From Melastoma dodecandrum (taxonomy: Eukaryota; Streptophyta; Magnoliopsida; Myrtales; Melastomataceae): 64,000 nt of DNA. The stretch covers positions 62,001-126,000 of the forward strand of contig JARUPY010000006.1 in the NCBI GenBank assembly GCA_029817715.1, written 5' to 3'. The translations under genes and the position numbers were made by a program. How positions within the stretch are numbered: position 1 is the first letter of the stretch; each line of letters starts with the position of its first letter. This document shows positions 44,988 to 55,980 of this stretch, piece after piece. The notes under the pieces are model-generated. The model was not told where the DNA came from, did not search any database, and saw only the letters and a program-made list of their open reading frames with translations.

Positions 44988-46655
44988 TCAACGTATTTTC
45001 TTCCTTTCTTTTTCTTCCTCCGATTGAAACGAGTCATTGCGCCATCCGTATGCTACATGCCCATCTTCTTCAGGTTCTTCCTCTCTCAATTGACTCACTA
45101 GGAGTGGGCATCCAACAACCGTGAGTTTCTTTGGGTAGAAGCTTGTGAAGTCATGTATACCTTCAGGCAATGATGCTACGCTAGGGCAGTGAATCGGTTC
45201 CAGCAGTTTCAGCGATCGTAGGCTCCCAATCCACTCGGGTAGTACCACCAGTCTCGGACATGATCTTATGCAGAGGAATCTCAGAGTAGCAACATGGGAT
45301 AGCCACTCGGGAAGATGCTTCATTTTCAAGGCTTTGTAGATCATTAGGCACCTGAGGTTTTTAAGGCTTTGCAGCTCCGTCACGACATTTCCCTGCTCAT
45401 CCTTGGACAGATCGAGCGCCTTGCAGTTCCAGAGGGAAAGTGTTTCTAGCTTCTCGAGATGGCCGATTCCCCACGGGAGAGAGCCCATTGAAGGGCAGCT
45501 CCCCATGTGAAGTTCCTTGATAGTTGTAAGATCTTGCAGCCATTCGTCCGGCAAGTGGTCGAGAAACTCGATATTCTCCAGACGTAAAGTCTTTACGTTA
45601 GGAAGTTGACGAGGATGCCTGAATATCGCTTCGCTTACATTCACCAGAGTCAGCTTCATGAGACGTGGGAACATCGACAGGGAATTCAACTTTGGACTGT
45701 CCTTGATGCATAATGACGAGAGGTTGCTGAAAGGCTGCACATCATTTGCATCCTCGGTTAGGCTTCAACCTGAACCTGACTCCAGATGCTCGAGATCTGG
45801 CAGCCCTTGAATTGTCAACTTATTTAGATGAGACAGATGGTCAAACAGGGGCAGATACATGCAATTTTCGCATCCAATCAGCGCTATCTCAACTAGATTT
45901 GGCAAGAGAGTTGATAGTCGAGTCATCCATTGAGGATACAGGGTACCCCCGTAGTTGTGGATTCTCAGTCCTTTCAGATTCGGGTGTGGCTGGAGCTTCT
46001 CTAATAACCATATATCTGTCGGTAGATTCATGAATCGTAGTTCAACAGACTCTAAATAACTTTTCTTATTCAACAGACTCTAAATAACTTTTCTTATTCA
46101 ACAATCCTTCTAATCCTTCGTCCATGAGCTCTTCATCGTAACAGCCCAGGTTTCTGATTTCGAGGCTTCTTCTGAGATCATTCAGCTTACAAAGATCAGT
46201 GAGGCCAGCGGAATTAGCTTTTTTGCTTGAATCATAAGGAGGCAAGATGAAGTCGGTGAGTATGTTGAGGCATTTCAAGTTGCAGAGTCCCTTTGGAATG
46301 AGAGATAATTTCCAGCAGCCGTTGATGTAGAGATGCCTGAGAGCGGACAAGTTATTCATTTCACGGGGCAATTCCGTGAGTGATGAGCAACCCGAGAGCT
46401 TGAGGGTCTCCAAGTTCAGCAGTCGGATGATCGCTAGAGGAAGCATTTTGAGCGTGCTGTTGCCAGAGAGATCGAGGTATCTCAGATGCTTCAACTTCCA
46501 AACACCTTCCGGCAACACATCTGCCTTCACATCATGGAGATCCAACACACGCATGCGGTTTCCCTTGCGGTTTAGTTTGGGGATGTGACGGCAGCATATT
46601 TTCTCTAGTTTGTTACGGTCTTCCTCGAAATAAAGAAAGGTACGCAGCTTGTCGC
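44988..46655 (-). pseudogene. CNL part: LRR domain
   Basis: From 46,655 reads KLRTFLYFEEDRNKLEKICC, then repeats of the type LKHLRYLDLSGNSTLKMLPL and LSALRHLYINGCWKLSLIPK, down to LPEWIGSLRSLKLL and a charged tail (EEEKERKKIR). The frame breaks at 46,041-46,096 (28-bp tandem duplication) and at a TGA at 45,765-45,767, after which the same frame resumes (SLTEDANDVQPFSNL). Confidence 0.88.
46041..46096. repeat. 28-bp perfect tandem duplication in the CNL LRR
   Basis: TTCAACAGACTCTAAATAAC... (28 bases) occurs at 46,041-46,068 and again at 46,069-46,096. Since 28 is not a multiple of three, it shifts the LRR frame and repeats the residues KKSYLESVE in two frames. Confidence 0.95.
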
Positions 46656-49600
46656 TGTACGCGTACCTTCCAGCTTAGCACGCGAGATGGCGGTTCGGGC
46701 AATCCGAGGATCTGGGTCCGCTCCCCCCGAGGCCCAGTCCGGTCGATGTTACGGCTCGAACGCCAGACGCTGCCGAAAGGGACCCGGGGTTGGGCTTTCC
46801 CTTGATCGCGAATGAGTCTGCGGGACGTTTCGCCAACCATCTCCAGTTCCCTGCAGGTGGCGAGCGAAAGACTGCGTAAGACCTCGCTCGTGAATTTCGA
46901 GGAGGGCCCGAGGAGCGGTTCGGTGTGCCGTCACCTCACCCTACATGGCTGCGAAAAAAAGGTAGGGTTTAGCTTTGGTAAAATTGTTCGGAGTCGCCAC
47001 CGATTTAGTTAAAAATGTGGTTTTAAGTCGGAAAAATTAGAGTTTGGGTTTGGGGATTCCTATTTACTAACCTTTCTATTCTAAAACATGCGAAAAGGGT
47101 CGCGATTTGTCCAAAAAAGTTTAACTTTTGATTAACGGGTGTTGGGCCCGATCCGGGAGTAGGCCAGACTCTTATCGACGTTTTAACGGGCGTAGGACCA
47201 GAATTTAGGTTGGTTTGATTAAAAACAATCATGCGACGTAATCCTAAAAGCCTAAACAAGCGTACAATCGTAAGCAAGTATTTAGAAAAAAAAAAGGCGG
47301 GGAAGGGCGGTGATTGCGGGCCTCTACACTTGGACCCGCAATCCGTTACAACTAGGCTTTAAATAAAATTCGGGGAGGCCCGCACCTCCCCTTTATACCT
47401 TTGATTGAAGGTTGGGGCCGCTTTAAACTTCGAGCCCACGGTTTTTAGGCCGGGGTAGATCCACGCTGTTTGATAAACGCGCCTTCGAGTTAACCTTCGA
47501 AATGTTGGAGTTGATCTTCGAGGATTAAGTGCTCGATGTACATGCAAGGAAAAATGAAGAAGTTGTTAGTTTTGTCAAATTGAAATGAAATTCGATTAAA
47601 TTGAAAATGGTAAGGCTTGTCTTACCGTTTTGATCGAAGACATGTATTTGGTGTCGATTGTTGGTGATTTCTGAAAAATTTCCTCGTGTTCCACGTGCAA
47701 AACAAGAGAAGAAGAATGTTAGTGATGCAACTTAAACATTAATTCACAAGGACATAAGAAATAGAAACATGAAAATCGAAATCCTAAAAATGATAAGGGA
47801 AAAGAAATAATCAGAATCATGAAATAGGGAGAGACGAGCAACAACGGCGCAAGGGCTCGGGAATCTAAAGGCACCGAGGCTTCATGGTGACGGAGGGCAG
47901 GCTGTCCATGGTCGGGTTGTTGCCAGAGGGGACAGGGAGGTGCGCCGCTACGAGATCTGGGATGGGTCGTCGCCCGTTGCCGATTAAAGGGTACGCTGTG
48001 GCCGAGCCTTGGATCTGGAGTCGGGTTCGTGGTTTGCCGAGCCGTCCGTTGTGGGTGGAGCGAGGTGGAGCTGCTTTGAGAAATGGCCGGATCTGGGCCA
48101 GAGAGAAGTCGGCCAGTGAGCTGTGGCTGCTGGGACGTCCGGGAGAGTTGGGGCATCGGCGACTGGGTAGAAGGGCCGTCGGAGTCGGGGAGCGCAGAAA
48201 CTTCAAGATGACGAAGTGAGGAGATTGTCGAAGTTAGGTCTGGCCGGGGAGCAATGAGGCCCGTTGTTGCAGCCGTGGATGGATCTGGGAGTGACGTCGA
48301 GGCAGGGTTGCTGCCGTGCTACCGGAGGGATGTCGGGGACGGGCTGCAGCTGGAGGACGCCGGGAGGATGTGGACCGCTGGCGGCTGGGAGATGTGGCGG
48401 GGAGCAGGTCTGGCCGTTGGGAGTCCGGGGAGCGGGTCTGGGGGAGCTGGGTGTGGAGGCTGTTGGATATACCGCTGTGGAGGTTTGGTTCGGAAGGCAG
48501 AGGCTGTGATTTTCCAGCTGGGCTCTACGGGCGTCAGGGAAGCAGGGGGGTCATCTCCGCCAGACCTGGATGCGTCGTTGTCGTCGGAGCAGCTGGTCGC
48601 GGCCTGGGCTGATCATCGGGGAGGTGAGTTCCAGGGCGGCTGGGTGCGCCACTGTGGGAGACGTCGGGATGCTGTTGACGGGGCGTCTGGCCGCTGCTGG
48701 AGGGCTGAGGCAGAGCGAGCTCGCTGGGGTTGGTACGGGTTCGCCACTGAGGTGTCTGGCCGTTACTGGAGGGTTGGTGTTGATACGAAGAGCACGTACT
48801 GGTCTGGAACGAAGCTGGTTCGCTGGAGCGGAGTTGGCCGCTGCGATTCCGCGGGTACTCAGAGAAGGTGGGCCTCTGTTGTCAACTGGGGTCTTGGCTT
48901 TGCTGGGTCACTGCTGCCAGGATCAGAAAGTCGTTGGTGAAGAGCGTTGGACAGCTGGGTGCAGGGGCTGATTTGCCGCTTTGGGGCAGTGTTCGCTACT
49001 GCAGGGCGCTTCGGCGCGATTGCAAGGTCGCTGTAGGAGAGCTGCAGGGGTGCTGATGCTGGTTCGTGGAGATACTGGTGCAGCCGGAGAGAGCAGAACA
49101 TCTCTGTCTTCAAAGTATATACCTGCACATAAAGAAGAAAAGATCAAAACGACAAGAGGGCTCCTTGCGAGGAGCCTGGAGACTATTCTCTGCTAACAAT
49201 AGACAGTTGGAGCCGGCTTGATCGTCTATAGGGGAGAATTTGTTTCCATTGTTGCTGAGGAGGGATGTCAGTATTTGCCGGTGACAGTTGCTGAAGCTGG
49301 GATCGTCCGCCACCGAATGCGAGAAGCCGAAGTTCCTTGTATCTCGGAGGTATGATGCGCTTCTCACTGGGACGTCTTGTTTGGGTTGGCGGTCGAGGGA
49401 GTCCCTGCTGAGTTTAGCTTTTCTTACCTTGTTAGCAGATGTTGGAAGGTCCTTGCAGTAGAGGTGGCCAACAGGATGCGGAGGCTGGAGAAATTTTCTT
49501 GAAGAGAAAGGGTGGCGGGCTCTCAGAAAGAAGTGGTTCGTCGGACAAATTTTGAAGCCCCCCCCCCCCCCCCCCAGAAATCAAGAACGAAGAAAGGCTC

Positions 49601-51007
49601 CTCAAGAAAATGAATGCCCCCCCATGTCTGGAGGTAATTGTCCTCCGTTTATCTTCACTCCCTCCCCGACAACTCCCGGTCTAGTTTCTTTCCTTCCTTT
49701 GTATCGTTCCTTCTCTGGTTTCTCTTTTCCCTCCGCTCTTCCCTGAATTTTTTTCAATTTCGTTCCATTCCTCCCCCATTCAGTTGGAATCTGGTTTAAC
49801 TTTAGTTGGGATCTCAAATCGTTAGGGGACAAGATCCCTTTTGGCCGTTATGGACTTCAGCCGGATGATTTTCTACAGGCGACAGACAGACAGGCAAATA
49901 GGAATGAGGAGGTCGGCCAGGTGATTTTCCTGAGGCACAAACAGGCGGATGGCCGCTGAGGATGCAGTGGAAGTGGCTGTTTCAGCCTGCAACTAGAGAC
50001 GCGTCAGGATCGTCCTCTGGCAGGATTCTGTCGGGAAGGCAGGTAATTCGGGCTTGGGCTGTGATATGTTCTACTTTCTTGGATTGGTCGGGCTTGGGCT
50101 CGATCTTTTTGTGGGTTGCTTCTCTTTTGATTGGGTTGCACCAAGGCTTGGGTTTGCCCATGCCTTCTTCTTTGGGTTTGGCTTAATCTGGGTTGGGTTG
50201 TGTTTGTTTTTCCCAGCCTATTTCCTTGGTTTGGGCTGAGCTTGATCAGCTTTAGGAAGCCTATGGTTGAGGAGGGGGTGTCGAGGCCTCTTCTCCAGAT
50301 TGATTGGTGAGGTCCTACGAGATCAATTTCTTCCTTTTCCATATGCAGTTTTTTATTTTCTGTGATATCAGGTGTATAGGTGACTCCGGCTGGAACAATT
50401 TGATGCGAACCACCAGAAGATTGTGTCACAGAAAACTGCACGGCATGAAGAATTCCCTACGATTGTAAATTAACCCCCCTTTCATGTTGCTAGCCATGAC
50501 TGGTTTGACAGGATCACAGGTGCCTGAGGTGGTAAGTGTCACAGGGGGACAAAACGACAGCTTTGCCGAGGACGAAGAGGAAGCTGGACCTTGAGAGTGC
50601 TATTGTAGTTTTGGTTGCTGCTCAGATGGCTGGCTCGCTGCAGGTTGCCGGCGTGCTGCTGCAGGAGCGTTGGCTTGCTGATGCGGCTGTATCTGCAGAT
50701 TCAGAGGATGCTGTTGATGTGGAAACTGTCACGGGTTGAATTGCTGTAGTGTCTGCTGGCCTTTTTGGAAGCCTTGTTGTCGAAGCTGCAGACTTTGTGA
50801 TTGATCCGGCATCAACTTTCCAAGTGGATTGCGGCATGCTCTTTTTAACTGTAGGAGTGGTTTCGATAGTCTCCTTTTGTATGGTCGGAGATCGATTGTC
50901 CTGTCTGGATGTGCTAATCGGTCTTTTGAAATTAACATTAGAAAGAATCGAAATATAGACTTCTCATGCGGTTAATTGCATGGATATATTTGAGGTATTA
51001 CAGTCGC
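46651..51007 (-). mobile_element. Solo Tat-type LTR, 4,347 bp, inserted in the CNL gene
   Basis: The insert spans 46,656-51,002; read on the minus strand it starts TGTAATACC and ends GTACGCGTACA. The duplication GTCGC flanks it (46,651-46,655; 51,003-51,007). Its terminal 350 bases resemble the 3' end of the Tat LTR at 22,369-26,023 (GCGTGCTAAGC, CGCGTACA, and GGTGGCGACTCC 334 bases from the end). No gag or pol domain is present, so it is a solo LTR left after LTR-LTR recombination. Long GC-rich frames at 47,880-48,970 on both strands belong to the LTR, and there is an 18-base C run at 49,558-49,575. Confidence 0.87.
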
Positions 51008-52681
51008 CTGAGAAATCGTTGTGCCATATAGGTTTCTCATAATCTATAATTGATCGATGTCGAACGTATTGTCGCACTTGGTAATCCATCAGTAAATCAA
51101 TAAGGTAAGCCAGACATTCCAAACCAGCGATGTAAGGAGCCAATTCTTGGGCATGGGGATGCAGAGTGACAGATTTTGCCTTCCCAAAAATATCGGATTT
51201 CTTAACTCGGAACAGCTTTTCCCGGAGTAGTACATCCAAGCAATGGTAGGCGATATCCTCCAATGGCAGACGGTCATCTTCGTCATGGTTGGTGTGGATA
51301 AATCCAAGGGAGATCCAGAGCTAGGCCAGGGTATGAGGGTTGATGGGGTGACCTCTTGGGAACAAGTAACAGAGGGCGAAGCACTGTTTAATCCTTGGGG
51401 GAAGATTGTCGTACCAGTTCTTCACTCCTGGACTCATTAAATCAGCGTACGGATAACCTCCACGAAGAAAACGAGAGGATGCTGAATCTGAATAATCACG
51501 TAGCCAGTCAAGAAGACGTGTCCAATCCTCAACTGCAGGAGGTTGGAGGGACAAGTAACCTCCCACTGCCATTATCATCCTCGTATTCCCCTGATTGCAT
51601 AAATCAACCATATCTCCCTTTTTCCAAGGATTGCAGGGTTGTGGAATAAATTATGATCTCCCTTCCTTCCCTGGGAAGCTGTTTCCCTTAGTAATACGAG
51701 AGCGTCTTCCCGATCCATCCTTCGAATTTCGAATGTCAACAAGATCAGTACGGAACCACATGTTGGGAATTATCTCCCAAATGTCTGAAACAGTCACCAG
51801 GATTTTGCTCCCACTGGCAACTCCTCCCTCCAGCAAACTCCTGAAGCGTAACCACCACCCCTCTGAAACCGAATCTCTGCAGACATATTGTCGAAAACGA
51901 AGAGGTACCTCTTGCTATCATAGAGAAGCCTCGCTAACAGATGAATTGACTGCTCCCATCCAAACACCTCCCCATCTTCGTCATCTTCCTCTTCCCTTAG
52001 ACTACCTATGGTTTCCTGTGCCACCCTGTTCTTCTCAAAGGGAGCAGCAGACACATTCACCCAGATTTTAACATCAAAATACCCACTCACCTCTGAATCC
52101 TCCATCACCTCCTGAACAAGTGCGGTTTTCCCATACCCCCAACTGTCGTGTACTGTCATGGCAGCCGAGCCTCCATCCAACAGGAACCTGATAATCTCTC
52201 CCTTCTCGTTGACTCTCCCGACGAACGGGATCTCGCGCGCTTCCAGGACCTCCTGAACCTCGGCCGGAATGCTACGGATGATGCTGTTAAGTGGATCTGT
52301 CAAACCTCGAAGGCGCCCTGCGATGGCCCGAAGCTCCCGGCGCATCCTCCATCCGAACCAACAACTTTCTACGTGCTGGAAGAAGCGGCGTAGCTTTCCA
52401 TCCCGCAGCCGTAAGGGTTCCTCCAAGGACAGCTCCTCCAGCAGGTCCTCCGCGTCATAAACGGCATCCTTGAGCTTTGCAACCCAATCCTGCAGCTCAA
52501 AGCTATACGGGAACTTCCTTTCTGCCTCGGGCAAGACCCCCTGAACAGAAGACAAGAGGTCGTGGATCTCTAAGAGTTGAGCTTCAACTCCCCATTGAGG
52601 ACCGAGCATTGTGATGGAGCCTTCTTCGCTCAAACTCCGAAGCAAGTCGTCAACCGGGACAGTCACAACAGCTGCAGCCAT
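51003..52681 (-). pseudogene. CNL part: coiled coil and NB-ARC
   Basis: 52,681 down to about 51,860 is one open frame (CC and first half of NB-ARC: FVGRVNEKGEIIRFL, SWGYGKTALVQEV, YLFVFDNM). The second half lies in other frames: LLEGGVASGSKILVTVSD from 51,836, REDALVLLRETASQG near 51,710, GNTRMIMAVGGYLSLQ at the GLPLA position, RNBS-D, then LWISLGFI after a TAG. The P-loop lacks the usual GGxGKTT pattern and kinase-2 lacks the second Asp plus Trp, so the gene may have been degenerate before the LTR arrived. Confidence 0.85.
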
Positions 52682-54361
52682 TTCTCCGGTCGTCTCAGTT
52701 GGGTGGGATGAAGAGAAGACAGTCGGGGGGTTGTTCTCTTGGTCCCATTTATATTTTATTTGAAACTGAAGAAGGAGAAAGAAGACTGTAAAGCAAACCA
52801 ATAATTGAGTATAAATAAAAAGAAGACTGTTTTAGTTCAGCCATCCAAGTCCTTAAAGAAGCTAAAAGCTCTTCATAGATTGTTTCGCTGGCTTCCATCA
52901 AAGTATCATCTTCCACTTGGATTTCCTTCAAAGCACAGAGCATGAGCGTGACAAGCACTTCCCGTGTATGTCAAGGATTATGCTTTCGTTACCAAGAAAA
53001 AAAAATATATGAAGCTAAATTTGAAAAATGCAAAAATATTAAAATTTGTGAAAACATTGTCTTCATCGAAGAATTCAAGTAGGTCCAATAATTTATCTAA
53101 GTGAAAGATAATGACGACCTTCGAGCCTGTTTCTCCATTACATGACGCTTACAGAATTCATTTGAGTGGTCCGTCATAGTTCCATGAAGAAATTAGGTAC
53201 ACGATACTTTTAGCGTGGATTTAGAGATATCATAACAATGCTATCCTCTCTGTAACCTCGGGAAACCTTGCTCAGTCGCGGCCAAGTCGGGACAAATGTT
53301 TCTGGGATACCCTTAGTCGGCTCTCCGGCAGTAAGTTGAAAGGATCAGTTGGTTTGGTGGTTTGTTAATCCGCAAGCTTCTTTTAATCTCTTGATTTGGC
53401 AAGATTTATTCCAATTTAACGTTAAACATAATTCATGAAATAAATAGTAAGGTGTGAAATCGCCATCCCACTTAAAAGACGGTCTTGATCCAGTATTATA
53501 GTGTCATAGAGGGACAATAATAAATTTTTTTTCGTATAAAATGGGGTTTTAAAAGGCCAATTTCCTCCACAAGCATGAAATTAGTGGTTAGAACTCAGAA
53601 TTCATGACATCTAGCAACCTTCGTGAAATCGAGTTTCAAGGCAAACTCTATTTTTAAAAATTCACTTTTAAGATATTATTAGATGAATTTTGAAACTATC
53701 CATCTTATTTTACGAAATAATTTAAACTGGTAACGTTGATATGACACCACAAATTAATCAAGACAACTTATTCGCACTCGGTGGATTGAGACCCATTACC
53801 CGGGTTAGTCGTGTCATGTCACAATGGATAATAACAACGTCTATTGATAAAATGTTGTAGTGATTTCTCAAACATCGATTAATTTTCATTTTATTACATG
53901 ATTTTTACGATATCAATCGCACATATTTGTAAACGATTTTCAAATTACAAAACAAACTATTTATAAGTGAAACTCTCTATTTGTTACAGCGATTCCTTAA
54001 TCATATATCTAAAATTTTGAAAATTGAAAAACTATTGGCGAAATTATTCACCACCCGGTCGGTATCTTCTTACATAAAATTATTTATGGTCCCATTTGAC
54101 CAATCTCGATCTCTAAAGATCATGCATTCATCAACGTGGCATCCATCCATCCAAACTTAAACTCCAGTTTTCAGACTCATTTTCATGTAAGAAAAAAAAA
54201 ATATTAAGAGCAAACAGTAATTAAGCAATTAGAGAAATTCAAAATGCCATAATGAAAGTTGTCGCTAGTTCCACTCCCCAATAGGAAATGCCACTTTTTG
54301 TAAATCAATTAAAAAAAAAGAAAAGCTTTTAGACTTAGAATTTTAGTTAAAATCAGACGCA
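52682..54361. other. Intergenic region upstream of the CNL
   Basis: Begins with the presumed CNL promoter. A minus-strand frame at 52,850-52,958 (MEASETIYEELLASLRTWMAEL) looks coding-like, but I recognise no family and it has no continuation. The rest is AT-rich with nothing clear. Confidence 0.4.
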
Positions 54362-54428
54362 GCTCCATCCCTCGCAATAACTTCCGAAGCAAGTCATGGA
54401 CGACGACAACCACAGCGGCAGCTGCCAT
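54362..54428 (-). pseudogene. Remnant of a second CNL start exon
   Basis: Reads MAAAAVVVVVHDLLRKLL from an ATG at 54,428-54,426, matching the start of the CNL at 52,681 (MAAAVVTVPVDDLLRSL), with a Glu-rich purine leader upstream in both. Similarity fades after about 24 residues. It is a relic of a tandem CNL copy. Confidence 0.62.
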
Positions 54429-55097
54429 TTCTTCCTCCTCCTCCAATTCTCTGCTTGTAATCAATTTTCAGGCAGCTGGGGCTAATGATTGATTTGCGTG
54501 GGTGTCTTCAGAAAAGAATTGCACTCATGAATATATTTTAAATTAGAGTTTTGCTTTTCATAATGTCAGATTTGGAATCCACACTTTCTTAAGCTTTTGT
54601 TGAATCCATGGCCCGCAAATCCCACTAAACACACTTTACATTAAAAAGCTCCTCTCATGGGTCGAATTTCTCTTTTCTAAAAGATTATCTTTACAGTTGG
54701 ACAAAGTTTGAATTAAAAACAAAAATCTAAGGAAGTGGGCAAATAAAAGATGTTGAAACCGCTTGGAAATTACATGTTGACAGTGCACGGATTTTTTTAT
54801 TTTCTATTTAGGTTTCATAAGTTTATTGTACTGTTCATATATGCATACGAACTCGAATGTACATGTTCTAAATGCTTAAATTTTTATTCACGCTCATGTT
54901 CGTCCTGCATATTTTGAACTGTTAAACGACATGTACTAAAAATGATGAGCACATGTATGAATAATATACTGACATGTACGAAATTTGCGCTCACATGTCG
55001 AAACAGCGAAATGACATGTGAGTAACATATGATCGCATATATTAACAATGAACTGACGTATACGAATCACACATTTGCATGTATTAACAGTGCACTG
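54429..55097. other. AT-rich region with ACATGT-rich degenerate minisatellite
   Basis: From about 54,770 phrases around ACATGT, often ACATGTA or ACATGTG, recur every 20-40 bases with intervening ACTGACATG or AACAGTGCACTG words. The array resumes after the small MITE (55,271-55,310), so the MITE inserted into it. No gene. Confidence 0.5.
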
Positions 55098-55270
55098 TCA
55101 TGTCTACGGTGGCGAAGCCAGAAAAAAAAGTCGGAAGGGGCCAAATTGAATAAGAGGATATTAAGGGGCGTCAAATTGAATTATTTTAATTTTTTATTTC
55201 TTTTTTCTTTTTTAAATACAAATCAGGGAGATAGCCACCCTCGGTCCCTGGGCCACGCCTCTGCATGTCT
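55098..55270. mobile_element. Small hAT-like MITE (157 bp)
   Basis: The element spans 55,106-55,262; its left end ACGGTGGCGAAGCCAG and right end GGGCCACGCCTCT are imperfect inverted repeats of the CAGNGGCGGAGCCA type seen in plant hAT MITEs. The flanks TCATGTCT (55,098-55,105) and GCATGTCT (55,263-55,270) agree at seven of eight positions. The interior is a GGGGCCAAATTGAA-type repeat and an A/T tract. Confidence 0.6.
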
Positions 55271-55370
55271 AAACAGTTTGCTGACATTAATACTAACATG
55301 TACAAAGTCATGGGATCCCATACCCAACATTTTAGACCGGTAAGGATGTTGTGATATACACGTAAGTCAG

Positions 55371-55980
55371 ACATGAACTTAAAAAATCACATCAAGAACG
55401 CCAAATTAAAAATGAAAGAAGGATGGAGAGAAGGAGTACGTCAGAATGAGTAGTGAGAGGTGTAGCCAAATGTGTTGGGAGGTGCAGGGATGATGTGCAG
55501 AGGAGGGCGATGAATGGTGTGAGGGGAGGGATGTAGGAGAGGGGGTGCGTGACGATCAGGTAATAACCCTAATTTTCCCAAAATGTTTTCTCTTTGTAAA
55601 ATGGAAAAACGTAGTTAGTTGTCACATTGGTGCCACGTATTACTTCGCTAGTGTTTGCAGCTAACGGATGATAAATGTGATATAATATTTAAAGTTGATG
55701 ATATATGATGATATTTTTTTAGCATAAGATATACTTGAAAAGATTACTAAGTTCATGATGTATTTGATAATTTGACAAAAATTTTTTTATCAAGAGTAAC
55801 GGAGTTAATGCCACGTTGGTGCCCCACATAATACTCCGTTAGTGCTTGTGGATAACATAGGATAAACGTGACGTAACGCCTAAAGTTGAGGATAAATGAT
55901 GATATTGTTTTAGTATAGAATTAATAGGAAAAAAGTCACCAAGTTCAGGATATATTTAATAATTTGGTCAAAATAAAATA
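55371..55980. repeat. Second copy of the foldback element core and right arm
   Basis: 55,371-55,710 is close to 29,006-29,352 (AAAAATCACATCAAGAACGCC, AGGTGCAGGGATGATGTG, GGTGCCACGTATTACTTC, TGATATATGATG). A second, more diverged arm follows at 55,810-55,930 (GGTGCCCCACATAATACTCC, AGGATAAATGATGATATTG), suggesting nested or doubled arms. The left arm seen at 28,691 is missing here. Confidence 0.65.

Larger units (their letters stand above)
44988..52681 (-). pseudogene. CNL: coiled-coil NBS-LRR resistance gene split by a solo LTR
   Basis: A minus-strand CC-NBS-LRR. The 5' part (51,003-52,681) starts MAAAVVTVPVDDLLRSL, has the coiled-coil EDVID-like AVYDAEDLLEELS, a degenerate P-loop (SWGYGKTALVQ) and kinase-2 (LFVFDNM), RNBS-B (GSKILVTVSD, other frame) and RNBS-D (NLPPRIKQCFALCYLFP). 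The 3' part (44,988-46,655) is LRR (RVLDLHDV, LRYLDLSGN onward). Removing 46,656-51,002 and one GTCGC restores the frame across the junction. Other damage is a frameshift between about 51,790 and 51,860, TAG at 51,321-51,323 (before LWISLGFI), TGA at 45,765-45,767 and a 28-bp tandem duplication. Not functional. Confidence 0.9.

Noticed and set aside
47884..48971. Several overlapping GC-rich frames up to 228 codons on the plus strand
   Set aside because: They overlap in several frames on both strands inside the solo LTR, with no recognisable domain; composition explains them.
49552..49746. Proline-rich small protein
   Set aside because: Its proline codons come from the 18-base C run in the solo LTR.
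52749..52958. Small gene upstream of the CNL
   Set aside because: About 35 residues look coding-like, but there is no recognisable family, splice continuation or start context.
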